This document shows positions 44,198-51,942 of a stretch of DNA of 64,000 nucleotides, one piece after another; within the stretch, counting starts at the first letter, position 1; each line of letters starts with the position of its first letter. The notes under the pieces were generated by a model. It was not told the origin of the DNA. It saw nothing but the letters and a program-made list of their open reading frames with translations, and did not search any database. Made by a program: the position numbers and the translations under genes. The stretch is from Ferdinandcohnia salidurans (GTDB taxonomy: Bacteria > Bacillota > Bacilli > Bacillales > Bacillaceae_L): assembly GCF_042680725.1 (NCBI RefSeq), contig NZ_JBHUEK010000025.1, positions 682,001 through 746,000 of the forward strand, read 5' to 3'.

Positions 44198-45100
44198 TTA
44201 TATCCGCTTCTCTTCTTTTAAAATATCCTCAAAGGCATCGACTACCTTTTTATCGTAGTGGGTACCTGCTAGTCTTTTTAATTCATCTAGAGCAATTTGT
44301 GAACTTAATGCTTTGCGATATGAGCGGTCTTCCGTCATTGCATCAAATGTATCACTTACCGCAATGATCCGTGCTTCAATAAGAATTTCATCGCCTTTTA
44401 ATCTATTAGGATAACCGCTTCCATCTAACCTTTCATGATGTTGTTCAATAATAGTCGCTATGTCATTATAATAGAAGTCTTTTACCATTTCCGCCCCATC
44501 TCGCGGATGACGTTTAATAATAGCAAATTCCTCGTCTGTTAACTTGTCTGGTTTTTTTAATATTTCTTCTGGTGTATTGATTTTCCCGATATCATGCAGT
44601 ATGGACGATAAATATAAGTTCTCTAATTTTTCCTTTGGAAGCATCAATTTTTTTGCTATTTTTACTGCGTATTCTGCAACTCGTTCACTATGGTTATATG
44701 TATATCGGTCTTTTTTTTCAACCTCATCCACAATATCTTTCAAACGTGTTATACTCTCGCTTAATTGATAAAAAGTTGGCTCAGTAATGACCCATAGATA
44801 TTCAACATCTTTTATAACAGAAAAATGAACCGGCTCTTTTAAGTTACTGGCATAATAGTAATCTCTTGGCCCGAGAGTAATTTTCTCCCCGTTTAATTCA
44901 CAGACCATTTCACCACTAAGAATATAAAAGAACTCCATAACATTTGGATTCTCACTTGGATAAACGTAAAATATGTTAGTCTCTGCAATCCTTTGAATCA
45001 TTATTTCTGTACCTGCCCCACGGGCAAGCAGGCTTATATCAAAACCTTCAAATGATACCTGTTCCATATATGTATCCTTTTTCCCTATAGCAAACGACAC
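44198..45100 (-). CDS. Cupin plus HD-GYP-type phosphohydrolase
   Basis: About 300 residues. The N-terminal cupin barrel (about 1-105; NVMEFFYILSGEMVCELNGE) is joined to an HD domain (about 125-300) with HSERVAEYAVKIA, HDIGKI, RHPRDGAEMV and the HHERLDGSGYPNRL signature of HD-GYP proteins. HD-GYP enzymes hydrolyse cyclic-di-GMP, so a small molecule bound by the cupin may control nucleotide turnover. A GTG at 45100 with GAGGTG upstream is preferred to the GTG at 45109, which overlaps that site. Confidence 0.8.
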   Translation of the reverse strand: MSFAIGKKDTYMEQVSFEGFDISLLARGAGTEIMIQRIAETNIFYVYPSENPNVMEFFYILSGEMVCELNGEKITLGPRDYYYASNLKEPVHFSVIKDVEYLWVITEPTFYQLSESITRLKDIVDEVEKKDRYTYNHSERVAEYAVKIAKKLMLPKEKLENLYLSSILHDIGKINTPEEILKKPDKLTDEEFAIIKRHPRDGAEMVKDFYYNDIATIIEQHHERLDGSGYPNRLKGDEILIEARIIAVSDTFDAMTEDRSYRKALSSQIALDELKRLAGTHYDKKVVDAFEDILKEEKRI

Positions 45101-45213
45101 CTGTATCACCTCGTTAAGTTCTCAAAAAAAACGAGCCTAGCGTAAAATGTAGACTCGTTTTCCTATCAATATCATATAGTATTCAGATTGTTCTATCAAA
45201 TAAAATCTAAAAA

Positions 45214-45918
45214 TTATCTCGAAAACTTCACCACGCGTACAGGATCAATCCAAACCCATCTGTCAGCAAAGCGGACAAGTTTCCAGCTGCATTCTGCGAT
45301 AACTCCCTTTTTTGCTGCCTTTTCAATTGTTTCTGCAGACATTTTTAGCGTTTCATCATAAATATCTGTAATGACTTTCCCTAAGTCTTTCGTAAAGCGC
45401 TGTGTTTTTTCTTGATATTTTTCAGACCTTGCATTTAGCTTGCTTTTTAACTTATCGAGCTTTTCCTCTATTTTTTTTGTATCTTTATCTTCTTCTGCCG
45501 CAGATATTAACTGAACTGTAACCCCTTCGATTTCTTGGTTTATTTCTGCTATTTTGCTTTCTATTTTTTGCGTTTCCGCTAAACGCTTTTCTTCTATTTC
45601 AGCTAACTTCTTTTGTAAATCTTGTTGTTTTTTTATATCATGTTTAGATAATTCCAATTCAGAAATTATCTTTTCTTTCTCTTTGCCTAACTTTACAACC
45701 TTCTCCCCTTCTTCGATTTTACGAATTTCTTGAAGGTATTCCGCATGTAAGTCATCTGCCTTCTTAACTGCCTTTTCAATTTTCTCATCGATTTCCTTGT
45801 TTGTTTTCTCAATTAATTCTAATGCCTTTTGTACATCATCGTCTTCTGCTGCAAAAGTAGTTGTACCCAAACCTAAAATAATAGCAGCTGAAAATAAAAA
45901 GGATAAAATAAGTTTCAT
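45214..45918 (-). CDS. Exported coiled-coil protein of unknown function
   Basis: About 234 residues. A Sec signal peptide (KLILSFLFSAAIILGLGTTTFAAE) is followed by a long lysine/glutamate-rich coiled coil (about residues 30-180, with repeated heptads such as EKTNKEIDEKIEKAVKKADD). The C-terminal part ends with CSWKLVRFADRWVWIDPVRV. No family was recognised. The frame begins at a GTG at 45945 that overlaps AAAGGAG; the ATG at 45918 gives a cleaner signal peptide, but spacing is long, so the start is uncertain. Confidence 0.75.
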   Translation of the reverse strand: MKLILSFLFSAAIILGLGTTTFAAEDDDVQKALELIEKTNKEIDEKIEKAVKKADDLHAEYLQEIRKIEEGEKVVKLGKEKEKIISELELSKHDIKKQQDLQKKLAEIEEKRLAETQKIESKIAEINQEIEGVTVQLISAAEEDKDTKKIEEKLDKLKSKLNARSEKYQEKTQRFTKDLGKVITDIYDETLKMSAETIEKAAKKGVIAECSWKLVRFADRWVWIDPVRVVKFSR

Positions 45919-45945
45919 AGTCTTACTACACACTCCTTTAGTCAC

Positions 45946-46235
45946 AATTTTCTCAGTAAATAAGGTCTTTTTTACTATCTACCATCAGTATACATGGACT
46001 AAATACCTAAATCTATGTCTAATTTTGTAATATTTTGTATTTTTAATAATTAAATCTATTATTCTTTCAAAAAATGCACTTTTCTTCTACAAAACAAAAC
46101 AATATTATCTGTGTGTTTACCATATTTAGCATGCATATAGTTAAATGTAAGTTTTTGTAAATAAACATTGCGTTGCTAAAATCCAACTCAGTACAATAAA
46201 GGAGACTAATACAAAAATAAATGGAGGCAATGACC
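45946..46235 (+). other. Intergenic region before the FNT transporter gene
   Basis: About 290 AT-rich bases between divergent genes. ATGGAGG at 46221-46227 is the ribosome site of the FNT gene. No convincing operator, RNA or small gene was seen. Confidence 0.4.
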
Positions 46236-47081
46236 TTGGATTATGTTAAACCAACCCAGTTGATAGAGGATGTTGCACATGCCGGTGCTCATAAATCCAC
46301 CCTAAAAATAAGTGACATTCTGATTAAAGGGATACTTTCAGGAGCCTTTCTCGGCTTTGCAACAACACTCGCTTTTACTGCCACAATAGAAACGAACCTA
46401 AGTATTGTTGGAGCTTTGGTCTTTCCAGTTGGATTTGTGCTCGTATTATTATTAAGTCTTGAACTTGTGACAGGTAATTTCGCGATGCTGCCGCTTGCTA
46501 GAATAAGAGATCTTACCTCAAGCAAAAATGTCATCTATAACTTTTTCTGGGCCTTTCTCGGAAATCTATTAGGAAGTCTATTATATGGTGTTTTATTTTA
46601 TATAGTTACTACAAAACTCGGGCATATCACTCAAGGAGCCATGATTGATAAGATGATTGCTGTCGCAGAGGGAAAGACCCTTACATATAAAAGCATTGGT
46701 GGAGATGGTTTTATTGTTGTTATAACAAAAGCCATCTTATGTAATTGGATGGTAACATTAGGAGCCTTTATGGCATTCGTTTCAAGTTCAACCATTGGAA
46801 AAATTGCTGCCATGTGGCTGCCGGTCTTTTTATTTTTTGCCCAAGGGTTTGAGCATGCTGTTGTAAATATGTTTGTTATTCCAACAGCGATTCTTATGGG
46901 TGCTGATATTACATTGGGTGATTGGTGGATATGGAACCAAATTCCGGTTACAATTGGTAACTTTATTGGAGGATTTGTCTTTACAGCCCTAGCACTTCAC
47001 TTAGTGAATAAGAAGAAAGTAACAAAACCTGAAAACGTAGTCGTTAACTACCCTCCTGCCCTAAAAGGTAAAGAAATGTAG
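46236..47081 (+). CDS. Formate/nitrite transporter (FNT) family channel
   Basis: 281 residues with six hydrophobic helices. FNT features: KGILSGAFLGFATTLAFT, ELVTGNFAMLP, CNWMVTLGAFMAF and AQGFEHAVVNMFVIP, the last containing the pore-region histidine found in FocA/NirC. It conducts formate, nitrite or related anions. GGAGG at 46223 suits the TTG at 46236 (8 nt); the ATGs at 46221 and 46230 overlap or crowd it. No formate or nitrite enzyme is adjacent. Confidence 0.88.
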   Translation: MDYVKPTQLIEDVAHAGAHKSTLKISDILIKGILSGAFLGFATTLAFTATIETNLSIVGALVFPVGFVLVLLLSLELVTGNFAMLPLARIRDLTSSKNVIYNFFWAFLGNLLGSLLYGVLFYIVTTKLGHITQGAMIDKMIAVAEGKTLTYKSIGGDGFIVVITKAILCNWMVTLGAFMAFVSSSTIGKIAAMWLPVFLFFAQGFEHAVVNMFVIPTAILMGADITLGDWWIWNQIPVTIGNFIGGFVFTALALHLVNKKKVTKPENVVVNYPPALKGKEM

Positions 47082-47224
47082 CCCTTTATGGACCTACACA
47101 ATGCCCTTCGCGGTATTGAAGGGGTGATTTATTTTCGGTAAAAATCTCTTTAAAAGTTGGCTATTCTTGAACTAACCGGATAGACTAGAAATTGTATATA
47201 TTACCAATAAGGAGAAGTGAGAAA

Positions 47225-47647
47225 ATGGCGGTAGATGTTTATCTTGTTTTTAATGGCAATTGTCGAGAAGCAGTCGAGTTTTACGGGAAAGTGTTTAAAA
47301 CAGAAACACCACAAATTATGACATTCGGTGAAACACCGCAAAGCCCAGACTATCCATTACCAGAGGAAGCAAAAAACTTAGTGATGCATACACGACTCAA
47401 CATCGCTGGAAGCAATGTTATGTTCTCAGATAACTTCCCTGGACAACCCTTTGTTGAAGGCAATAACGTTACACTTGCATTACTTAGTGAAAATATGGAT
47501 GATTTGAAATCTTGGTATGAACAATTAAGAGATGGTGGGACAGTAGGCATGGAACTCCAAGAAACATTCTGGAGCAAGCTCTACGGTCAAGTAACCGATA
47601 AATTCGGAATCCACTGGCAACTTAACTATGGTAATGGTGGCATGTAA
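47225..47647 (+). CDS. VOC-fold (PhnB/glyoxalase-like) protein
   Basis: 140 residues from the ATG at 47225 with AAGGAGAAG upstream. PhnB-type features: NGNCREAVEFYGKVFK, VMHTRLNIAGSNVMFSD, and a final FGIHWQLNY. VOC proteins include glyoxalases and resistance proteins; no catalytic role can be assigned. It forms a single-gene unit with its own terminator. Confidence 0.88.
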   Translation: MAVDVYLVFNGNCREAVEFYGKVFKTETPQIMTFGETPQSPDYPLPEEAKNLVMHTRLNIAGSNVMFSDNFPGQPFVEGNNVTLALLSENMDDLKSWYEQLRDGGTVGMELQETFWSKLYGQVTDKFGIHWQLNYGNGGM

Positions 47648-47656
47648 AGAAGGAGA

Positions 47657-47690
47657 ATGCCCCTTCTCAGCTCAGTGGAGAAGGGGCAAA
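47657..47690 (+). terminator. Terminator of the VOC gene
   Basis: GCCCCTTCTC (47659-47668) / GAGAAGGGGC (47678-47687) with a following T-rich tract. Confidence 0.85.
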
Positions 47691-47712
47691 TTTTATGTTT
47701 TAAAGGTAATTT

Positions 47713-47900
47713 TTAAAATAATTTTTCCCATATCCAAATTGATTCCTGCAACATAATCGAAGTAAGGTTCCGATTAATTGTTTTTGAATTAATGGTCATT
47801 TCATTGCTTAACACTATAATCGTAATTCCCTCATCTAGTAAACGAGTAACATAGTGACGAAAACCGCCGGATATCCACCAGAGTTTACTACCGCATCAAG
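47713..47900 (-). pseudogene. C-terminal remnant of a serine hydrolase (beta-lactamase family)?
   Basis: The minus strand from about 47895 to 47713 is open without a start codon. It translates to a segment containing WWISGGFRHYVTRLLDEGIT and IIVLSNEMTINSKTINRNL. This looks like the C-terminus of class C beta-lactamase-type serine hydrolases, which end with a G-G-F segment followed by a strand of the type TIIVLSN. An in-frame stop lies just upstream and no N-terminal part was found. Family call is tentative. Confidence 0.45.
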
Positions 47901-48029
47901 CCCCGATTTTTCAAAAAATAAATTCTTTTAAAACAACTGTTTTAGATCCAAATAAGAGTTTGTCATTCACCCTTAAAATAAAGTATAGTTAGTATCAATA
48001 AAACAATCCTCTGATAAGGTTGTGTCAAT

Positions 48030-48737
48030 ATGCGTATTAATAAATATATAAGTGAATCTGGAAAAGCCTCTAGAAGAGGTGCCGATAAATTAATAACCGA
48101 TGGGAGAGTTACCATTAATGGTAAGCGTGCAACTATAGGTAGCCAGGTTGAGCCTGGGGATGACGTTCGAGTGGATGGAAACCCCATTCGAGTAGCAAGG
48201 AATAATGTCTATATCGCCTTAAATAAACCTGTAGGCATTACTAGCACAACAGAAAAAGGAGTTAAGGGCAATATCGTTGATTTAGTCAACCATCCATTAA
48301 GAATATTTAACATTGGACGGTTGGATAAAGATTCAGAGGGCTTAATACTTCTTACGAACGATGGCGACATTGTTAACGAAATTCTGCGTTCTGAAAATAA
48401 ACATGAAAAGGAATATATCGTTTCAGTAGACAAGCCAATTACTCCTGAATTCTTGAAGAGGATGTCTGAGGGTGTCAAAATATTGGATACAAAAACACTT
48501 CCTTGTGAAGTTGTTCAATTATCAAAGTTTGATTTTCAGATTATTTTAACACAAGGGCTAAATCGTCAAATACGGCGCATGTGCGCGGAATTAGGATACG
48601 ATGTTTACCGATTGCAAAGAACCCGAATCATGAATATTCACTTAGGCAACCTTCCTCCTGGACAATGGCGAGATTTATCTAAGAAAGAACGAACTCAGTT
48701 ATTTAGAGAATTAAACTATGAGCCAAAAGAATGGTAA
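48030..48737 (+). CDS. rluF: 23S rRNA pseudouridine synthase RluF-type
   Basis: 235 residues. N-terminal S4 RNA-binding domain (MRINKYISESGKASRRGADK), then the catalytic loop with the active aspartate in NIGRLDKDSEGLILLTNDG, and the C-terminal NRQIRRMCAELGYDV, LQRTRIMNI and LGNLPPGQWRDLS. The enzyme isomerises a uridine in 23S rRNA. GATAAGG upstream is a weak ribosome site. It forms a single-gene unit. Confidence 0.93.
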   Translation: MRINKYISESGKASRRGADKLITDGRVTINGKRATIGSQVEPGDDVRVDGNPIRVARNNVYIALNKPVGITSTTEKGVKGNIVDLVNHPLRIFNIGRLDKDSEGLILLTNDGDIVNEILRSENKHEKEYIVSVDKPITPEFLKRMSEGVKILDTKTLPCEVVQLSKFDFQIILTQGLNRQIRRMCAELGYDVYRLQRTRIMNIHLGNLPPGQWRDLSKKERTQLFRELNYEPKEW

Positions 48738-48767
48738 AACTATGGAATGTCCAAGTAGAATTATCAG

Positions 48768-48799
48768 TAGCATGTCCCTTTTACTAAAGGGACATGCTC
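48768..48799 (+). terminator. Terminator of rluF
   Basis: AGCATGTCCCTTT (48769-48781) / AAAGGGACATGCT (48786-48798), 13-bp perfect stem; the T-run is weak. Confidence 0.75.
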
Positions 48800-48844
48800 A
48801 TATATGGCCAGTCCTTTAAATGCAAATAATAGTCAATAACAATC

Positions 48845-48888
48845 TTGTGAGATAAATCACAATTCGGTCTCATTATTAATGCTATCAT
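48845..48888 (+). promoter_or_regulatory. Fnr box and class II promoter of the PAS gene
   Basis: TTGTGA-N6-TCACAA at 48845-48862 matches the Bacillus Fnr consensus TGTGA-N6-TCACA exactly. A -10 element TATCAT is at 48883-48888, placing the expected start site near 48895, 41.5 bp from the centre of the box. This is the spacing of Fnr/CRP class II activated promoters. No -35 of good quality is needed or present. Confidence 0.8.
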
Positions 48889-48998
48889 TAGTAATGAGGT
48901 TAGATAATACCCACTTAAAAGTAGAAAATTTTTTCTCACTACTATTTGTACTATTATTTTCTGTTCTTAAAGAGAGATTGCATAAAGGAGTGTTATAA

Positions 48999-49478
48999 AT
49001 GGCTGAAAATAAATTGGCTGAATTAATTAGTCCTGAAGCTATCATTAATTTTGAAACTGGTGCAATTAAAGCAAGCACTTTGGATTCAATTATTAATCTT
49101 TTACCATTTGAAATGGGTTTTTGCGATGCTAATGATATTTTCCGCTGGTATTCAAATAATCCCAACCGTGTCCATGGCCGGCGTAAAGAAGCAATTGGTC
49201 GTCATGTACTTGAGCTACATCCAAGAATGGCCCATCACGTTGAAAAGTTGCTGAATGATTTCCGTTCAGGAGCACGTAACGAATGGGAATTTTGGTTTCC
49301 AAAACGATCTGGTGAAGAAACCGGTCAAATTTACCAAAAGTTCATGGCCGTACGTGATGAAAACGGAAAGTATCTTGGATGTATGGATGTGACCGTTAAT
49401 ATCGACCTTTTCCAAGGAAAAGAAGGTAAACATACCCCTGAAACGATTGACGAATTTATAGCTGTTAAGCCTGAGTAA
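48999..49478 (+). CDS. PAS-domain protein (DUF438 PAS-like)
   Basis: 159 residues. A PAS fold is seen at about residues 25-140: NLLPFEMGFCDANDIFRWYS, IGRHVLELHPRMAHHVEKLL, then EFWFPKR and KFMAVRDENGKYLGCMDVTV. It resembles the C-terminal PAS part of DUF438 proteins but stands alone, without an output domain. It may be a redox or haem sensor, or a partner protein. The Fnr-dependent promoter points to a role when oxygen is low. GGAGTG precedes the ATG. Confidence 0.85.
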   Translation: MAENKLAELISPEAIINFETGAIKASTLDSIINLLPFEMGFCDANDIFRWYSNNPNRVHGRRKEAIGRHVLELHPRMAHHVEKLLNDFRSGARNEWEFWFPKRSGEETGQIYQKFMAVRDENGKYLGCMDVTVNIDLFQGKEGKHTPETIDEFIAVKPE

Positions 49479-49499
49479 AAAATATCAGAAGCTACTAAA

Positions 49500-49540
49500 A
49501 AACACATTGAATCCCCCGATTCAATGTGTTTTCTTTATGA
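49500..49540 (+). terminator. Terminator of the PAS gene
   Basis: AACACATTGAATC / GATTCAATGTGTT stem with T-rich tail. Confidence 0.85.
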
Positions 49541-49750
49541 TTGAATTTTTGGCGGTCGCTTATGTACCCTGACGACATTGTGGTTCCATAGATCATTTGA
49601 GAGAACTCTCTAATCCTTGCTTCTATTTATGGTACGGTTCACCGTACCGGTTTGTAGGGTAAACTATTAAATACTTAAAGAAAGGATATCCATGAATTGA
49701 TGGGTATCCTTTAATAAGTTTTTCCTATCTTACAGAAATAAAAATAATTA
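49541..49750. other. Left boundary of the defence island
   Basis: Contains a perfect palindrome GGTACGGTTCACCGTACC (49631-49648) and, nearer the reverse transcriptase, AAGGATA / TATCCTT arms (49681-49709) that give a hairpin and T-rich end on the minus strand, a likely terminator for the reverse transcriptase gene. No open frame was seen. The region marks the switch from housekeeping genes to the minus-strand island. Confidence 0.5.
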
Positions 49751-51253
49751 TTAATAATCGTAGGCATTAGAATCTGGGTTCATTGTCCTTTCAATCCCAA
49801 CGGTAATGACATTCATTCTTATTGCTTGATATATTCTTAAGAAACTCGGTATTTCCATTATTCCTTTTTTGCCTTTAATTCTTCTACTCTTGCATTCTTG
49901 TATCAAATCATTACCGTTAACATTAAACGGGAATTGATCATCCCTTAAGTGCCCCCACTTAAGTAGAAGTTTTTTTCTTTTCTTTAGCGTATTTAGAATT
50001 GTAGAGATAAGCCATTTATCTAGGTACCTTAGCTGGTCTTCATCATCTAACAATGGGTAAAAACTCATAATACCTTTAAATCTTAATCTTTTATAAGATC
50101 CATTAAGATAATTTCTAAGCATTCTCTCATTTAAATTACCGTATAAATAACGACGAATTTGCATTATAGCAGTTACAAAGTCCCTATCTTCGTCATTTCC
50201 TGGAATCACAACCGATTTAAGAGTCTCCCCATTTAATGGTTGAATTAAGTTTCTATAAAGAATATAGCTTATTTGTTTTTTTATTTTATTAACAGAGGAA
50301 GGTTTAATACTGATATGTTCATTGGAAAGCTTATACCCCAAAAATTCTACATAATGCTTGTAAGAAGCTAGCTCGGAAGGCATTCCTTCTTTAGATAAGA
50401 TACTAATTCCATCAGATTTAAGAGCATTAATTTTAACCCCGGCCTCTGTAGAAAACATATTAATTATTTCAAATGATTTAGTTATCTTTCCATAGTCATC
50501 TGCCCAAATTATTGTGTCATCTGCGTATCTTGCAAATCTTAAACCTTCTTTTTCTAATTTTTTGTCCAACTTCCAGCATGCTATATTTGCTAGAAAAAGC
50601 GATAAGGATGTTCCTTGAGGTATACCTTTTCCCTTTACCATATTTACTAAGAATAACTTAATAATACTTTTTTCAAATTCACTTATTAAAAAACCATTTT
50701 GATTGAATTGATCAAATAAATAATCGTGATTAATCGAACCAAAAAAATCTTTGAAATCGAATTCGGCCACAAATGTTCTGGGGCTTAATTTTATATCAAG
50801 TCCAATATCATTTATCGCATAATGTACATTTCTGTCATTTCTGTAGGCATACGAGAACGAGCTAAATCTATGTTTGTTTTTACTTAATAGTTTTTTATAA
50901 AAATAATTGGATACCGCTTCGTCCGGTATTTGGAATATGTATACTTCTCTTTTTCCACCACCTTTTTTATCAACATAATTTATATAAGGTTGGTATGGTT
51001 TATATTCACCATTAATTAGCTTGTTAAATATCGAGGTACCTATTTTCTTGTAATGCTTTAACACATAATAAGGATTGTGCTTTCTATCGACTTTCCAGTG
51101 TACAGGTACTTTTACTTCCTTTGGGGGAGGATTTGTTACACGCCGCTTGTTTCTTTGATACTCTAATTCCAAAGAATTATGATAATTTTCGTGTTGTTCG
51201 ACCTTTTTTTTCGCAAATTCAAATATTGTATTTATAATATCTTGTTTTAACAT
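49751..51253 (-). CDS. Free-standing reverse transcriptase (defence-type, class unassigned)
   Basis: 500 residues from the ATG at 51253, with GGGGGAA upstream; the longer frame runs into the leader RNA. RT blocks are complete: YAYRNDRNVHYAI (motif 1-2 region), AEFDFKDFFGSINH with the first catalytic aspartate (about 166), GKGIPQGTSLSLFLANI (about 209-225), the YADD catalytic box (about 243-246), then VEFLGYKLSNEHISI. A helical C-terminal part of about 170 residues follows. There is no group II maturase or HNH domain and no retron NAxxH/VTG signature. With a structured RNA directly upstream in a defence island, it resembles DRT-type antiphage systems; I cannot assign a class. Confidence 0.88.
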   Translation of the reverse strand: MLKQDIINTIFEFAKKKVEQHENYHNSLELEYQRNKRRVTNPPPKEVKVPVHWKVDRKHNPYYVLKHYKKIGTSIFNKLINGEYKPYQPYINYVDKKGGGKREVYIFQIPDEAVSNYFYKKLLSKNKHRFSSFSYAYRNDRNVHYAINDIGLDIKLSPRTFVAEFDFKDFFGSINHDYLFDQFNQNGFLISEFEKSIIKLFLVNMVKGKGIPQGTSLSLFLANIACWKLDKKLEKEGLRFARYADDTIIWADDYGKITKSFEIINMFSTEAGVKINALKSDGISILSKEGMPSELASYKHYVEFLGYKLSNEHISIKPSSVNKIKKQISYILYRNLIQPLNGETLKSVVIPGNDEDRDFVTAIMQIRRYLYGNLNERMLRNYLNGSYKRLRFKGIMSFYPLLDDEDQLRYLDKWLISTILNTLKKRKKLLLKWGHLRDDQFPFNVNGNDLIQECKSRRIKGKKGIMEIPSFLRIYQAIRMNVITVGIERTMNPDSNAYDY

Positions 51254-51269
51254 GCAAATTCCCCCTTTT

Positions 51270-51429
51270 CTAAAAAGAACTCCCTCTATAAAGAGGGAGC
51301 TCTTATCACGGAAACTATAAGTAAAAATAAGCTCAATACTCTCGATCAACGCTTTTGAGAAGCGTTGATCTCCATCGCCACCCTAAAAAGAATGGCATCT
51401 ATAGTACCCGTTAGTCACCTAATGACGTT
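51270..51429 (-). ncRNA. Predicted structured non-coding RNA upstream of the reverse transcriptase
   Basis: On the minus strand an extended -10, TGGTAAAAT (51444-51436), predicts a start near 51429. Three hairpins follow. GCCATTC / GGGTGGC has seven pairs with wobbles and a UUUUUA loop (about 51395-51376). GATCAACGCTT / AAGCGTTGATC is a perfect 11-bp stem (51370-51344). AAGAGCTCCCTC / GAGGGAGTTCTT has twelve pairs (51304-51275) and ends in T5, an intrinsic terminator, 22 nt before the RT start codon. The roughly 160-nt product would be made from its own promoter and end before the RT. It could template or prime the RT, or be an attenuator leader. Confidence 0.65.
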
Positions 51430-51584
51430 GTAACTATTTTACCATGAATATAAATAGAACAAAAGAAAATTATTCCAATTAACCCAATCCCTTTGATTGA
51501 AATTCGGAGCATATTCTTAGACATCTTTTTAAAAAGTGAAATAAAATAATTAAAGGGAGTATTAAGCTTCTTTATTATTTATAT

Positions 51585-51938
51585 TTATGAAGCTATCTTA
51601 TAATCAACTATACTTTTAGCAATTTCTAATCCTTCAGCCTCTACTAGTCTAATAAAGGCTTTTGCAATTACTAACTCTCTATCATATATTGTATTAATTT
51701 CATCTCTTTGCTTAATTTGGATTTTCTGTAATTTTTCTGAAGAATCAAAGTAATAATACGCATATGCATACCCCACATAGTCATCTTCAAACTTCATCTC
51801 AACAATTAACCCATCATCATGATTCGTATAGTGAACGTATTCATAGTTAGGTAATTTTGCATTAGCAATCAACTCATCCGGCCATATTGGATTTAAATGA
51901 ACTGCTTCAAATAGCGCCTTTCTTAGCTCTTCACTCAT
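51585..51938 (-). CDS. Hypothetical protein, partner of the DEAD helicase
   Basis: 117 residues, not recognised. Acidic, with an aromatic-rich middle (DDYVGYAYAYYYFDSSEKL) suggesting a small alpha/beta domain and a final helix (RELVIAKAFIRLVEAEGLEIAKSIV). It starts 4 bp after the helicase stop, and its ribosome site lies within the helicase 3' end, so the two are translationally coupled and probably act together. Confidence 0.75.
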   Translation of the reverse strand: MSEELRKALFEAVHLNPIWPDELIANAKLPNYEYVHYTNHDDGLIVEMKFEDDYVGYAYAYYYFDSSEKLQKIQIKQRDEINTIYDRELVIAKAFIRLVEAEGLEIAKSIVDYKIAS

Positions 51939-51942
51939 TAAA

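Noticed and set aside
49751..51253. Group II intron or retron
   Set aside because: No maturase X/HNH domain, no intron domain V-like sequence seen downstream, and no retron NAxxH or VTG signature.
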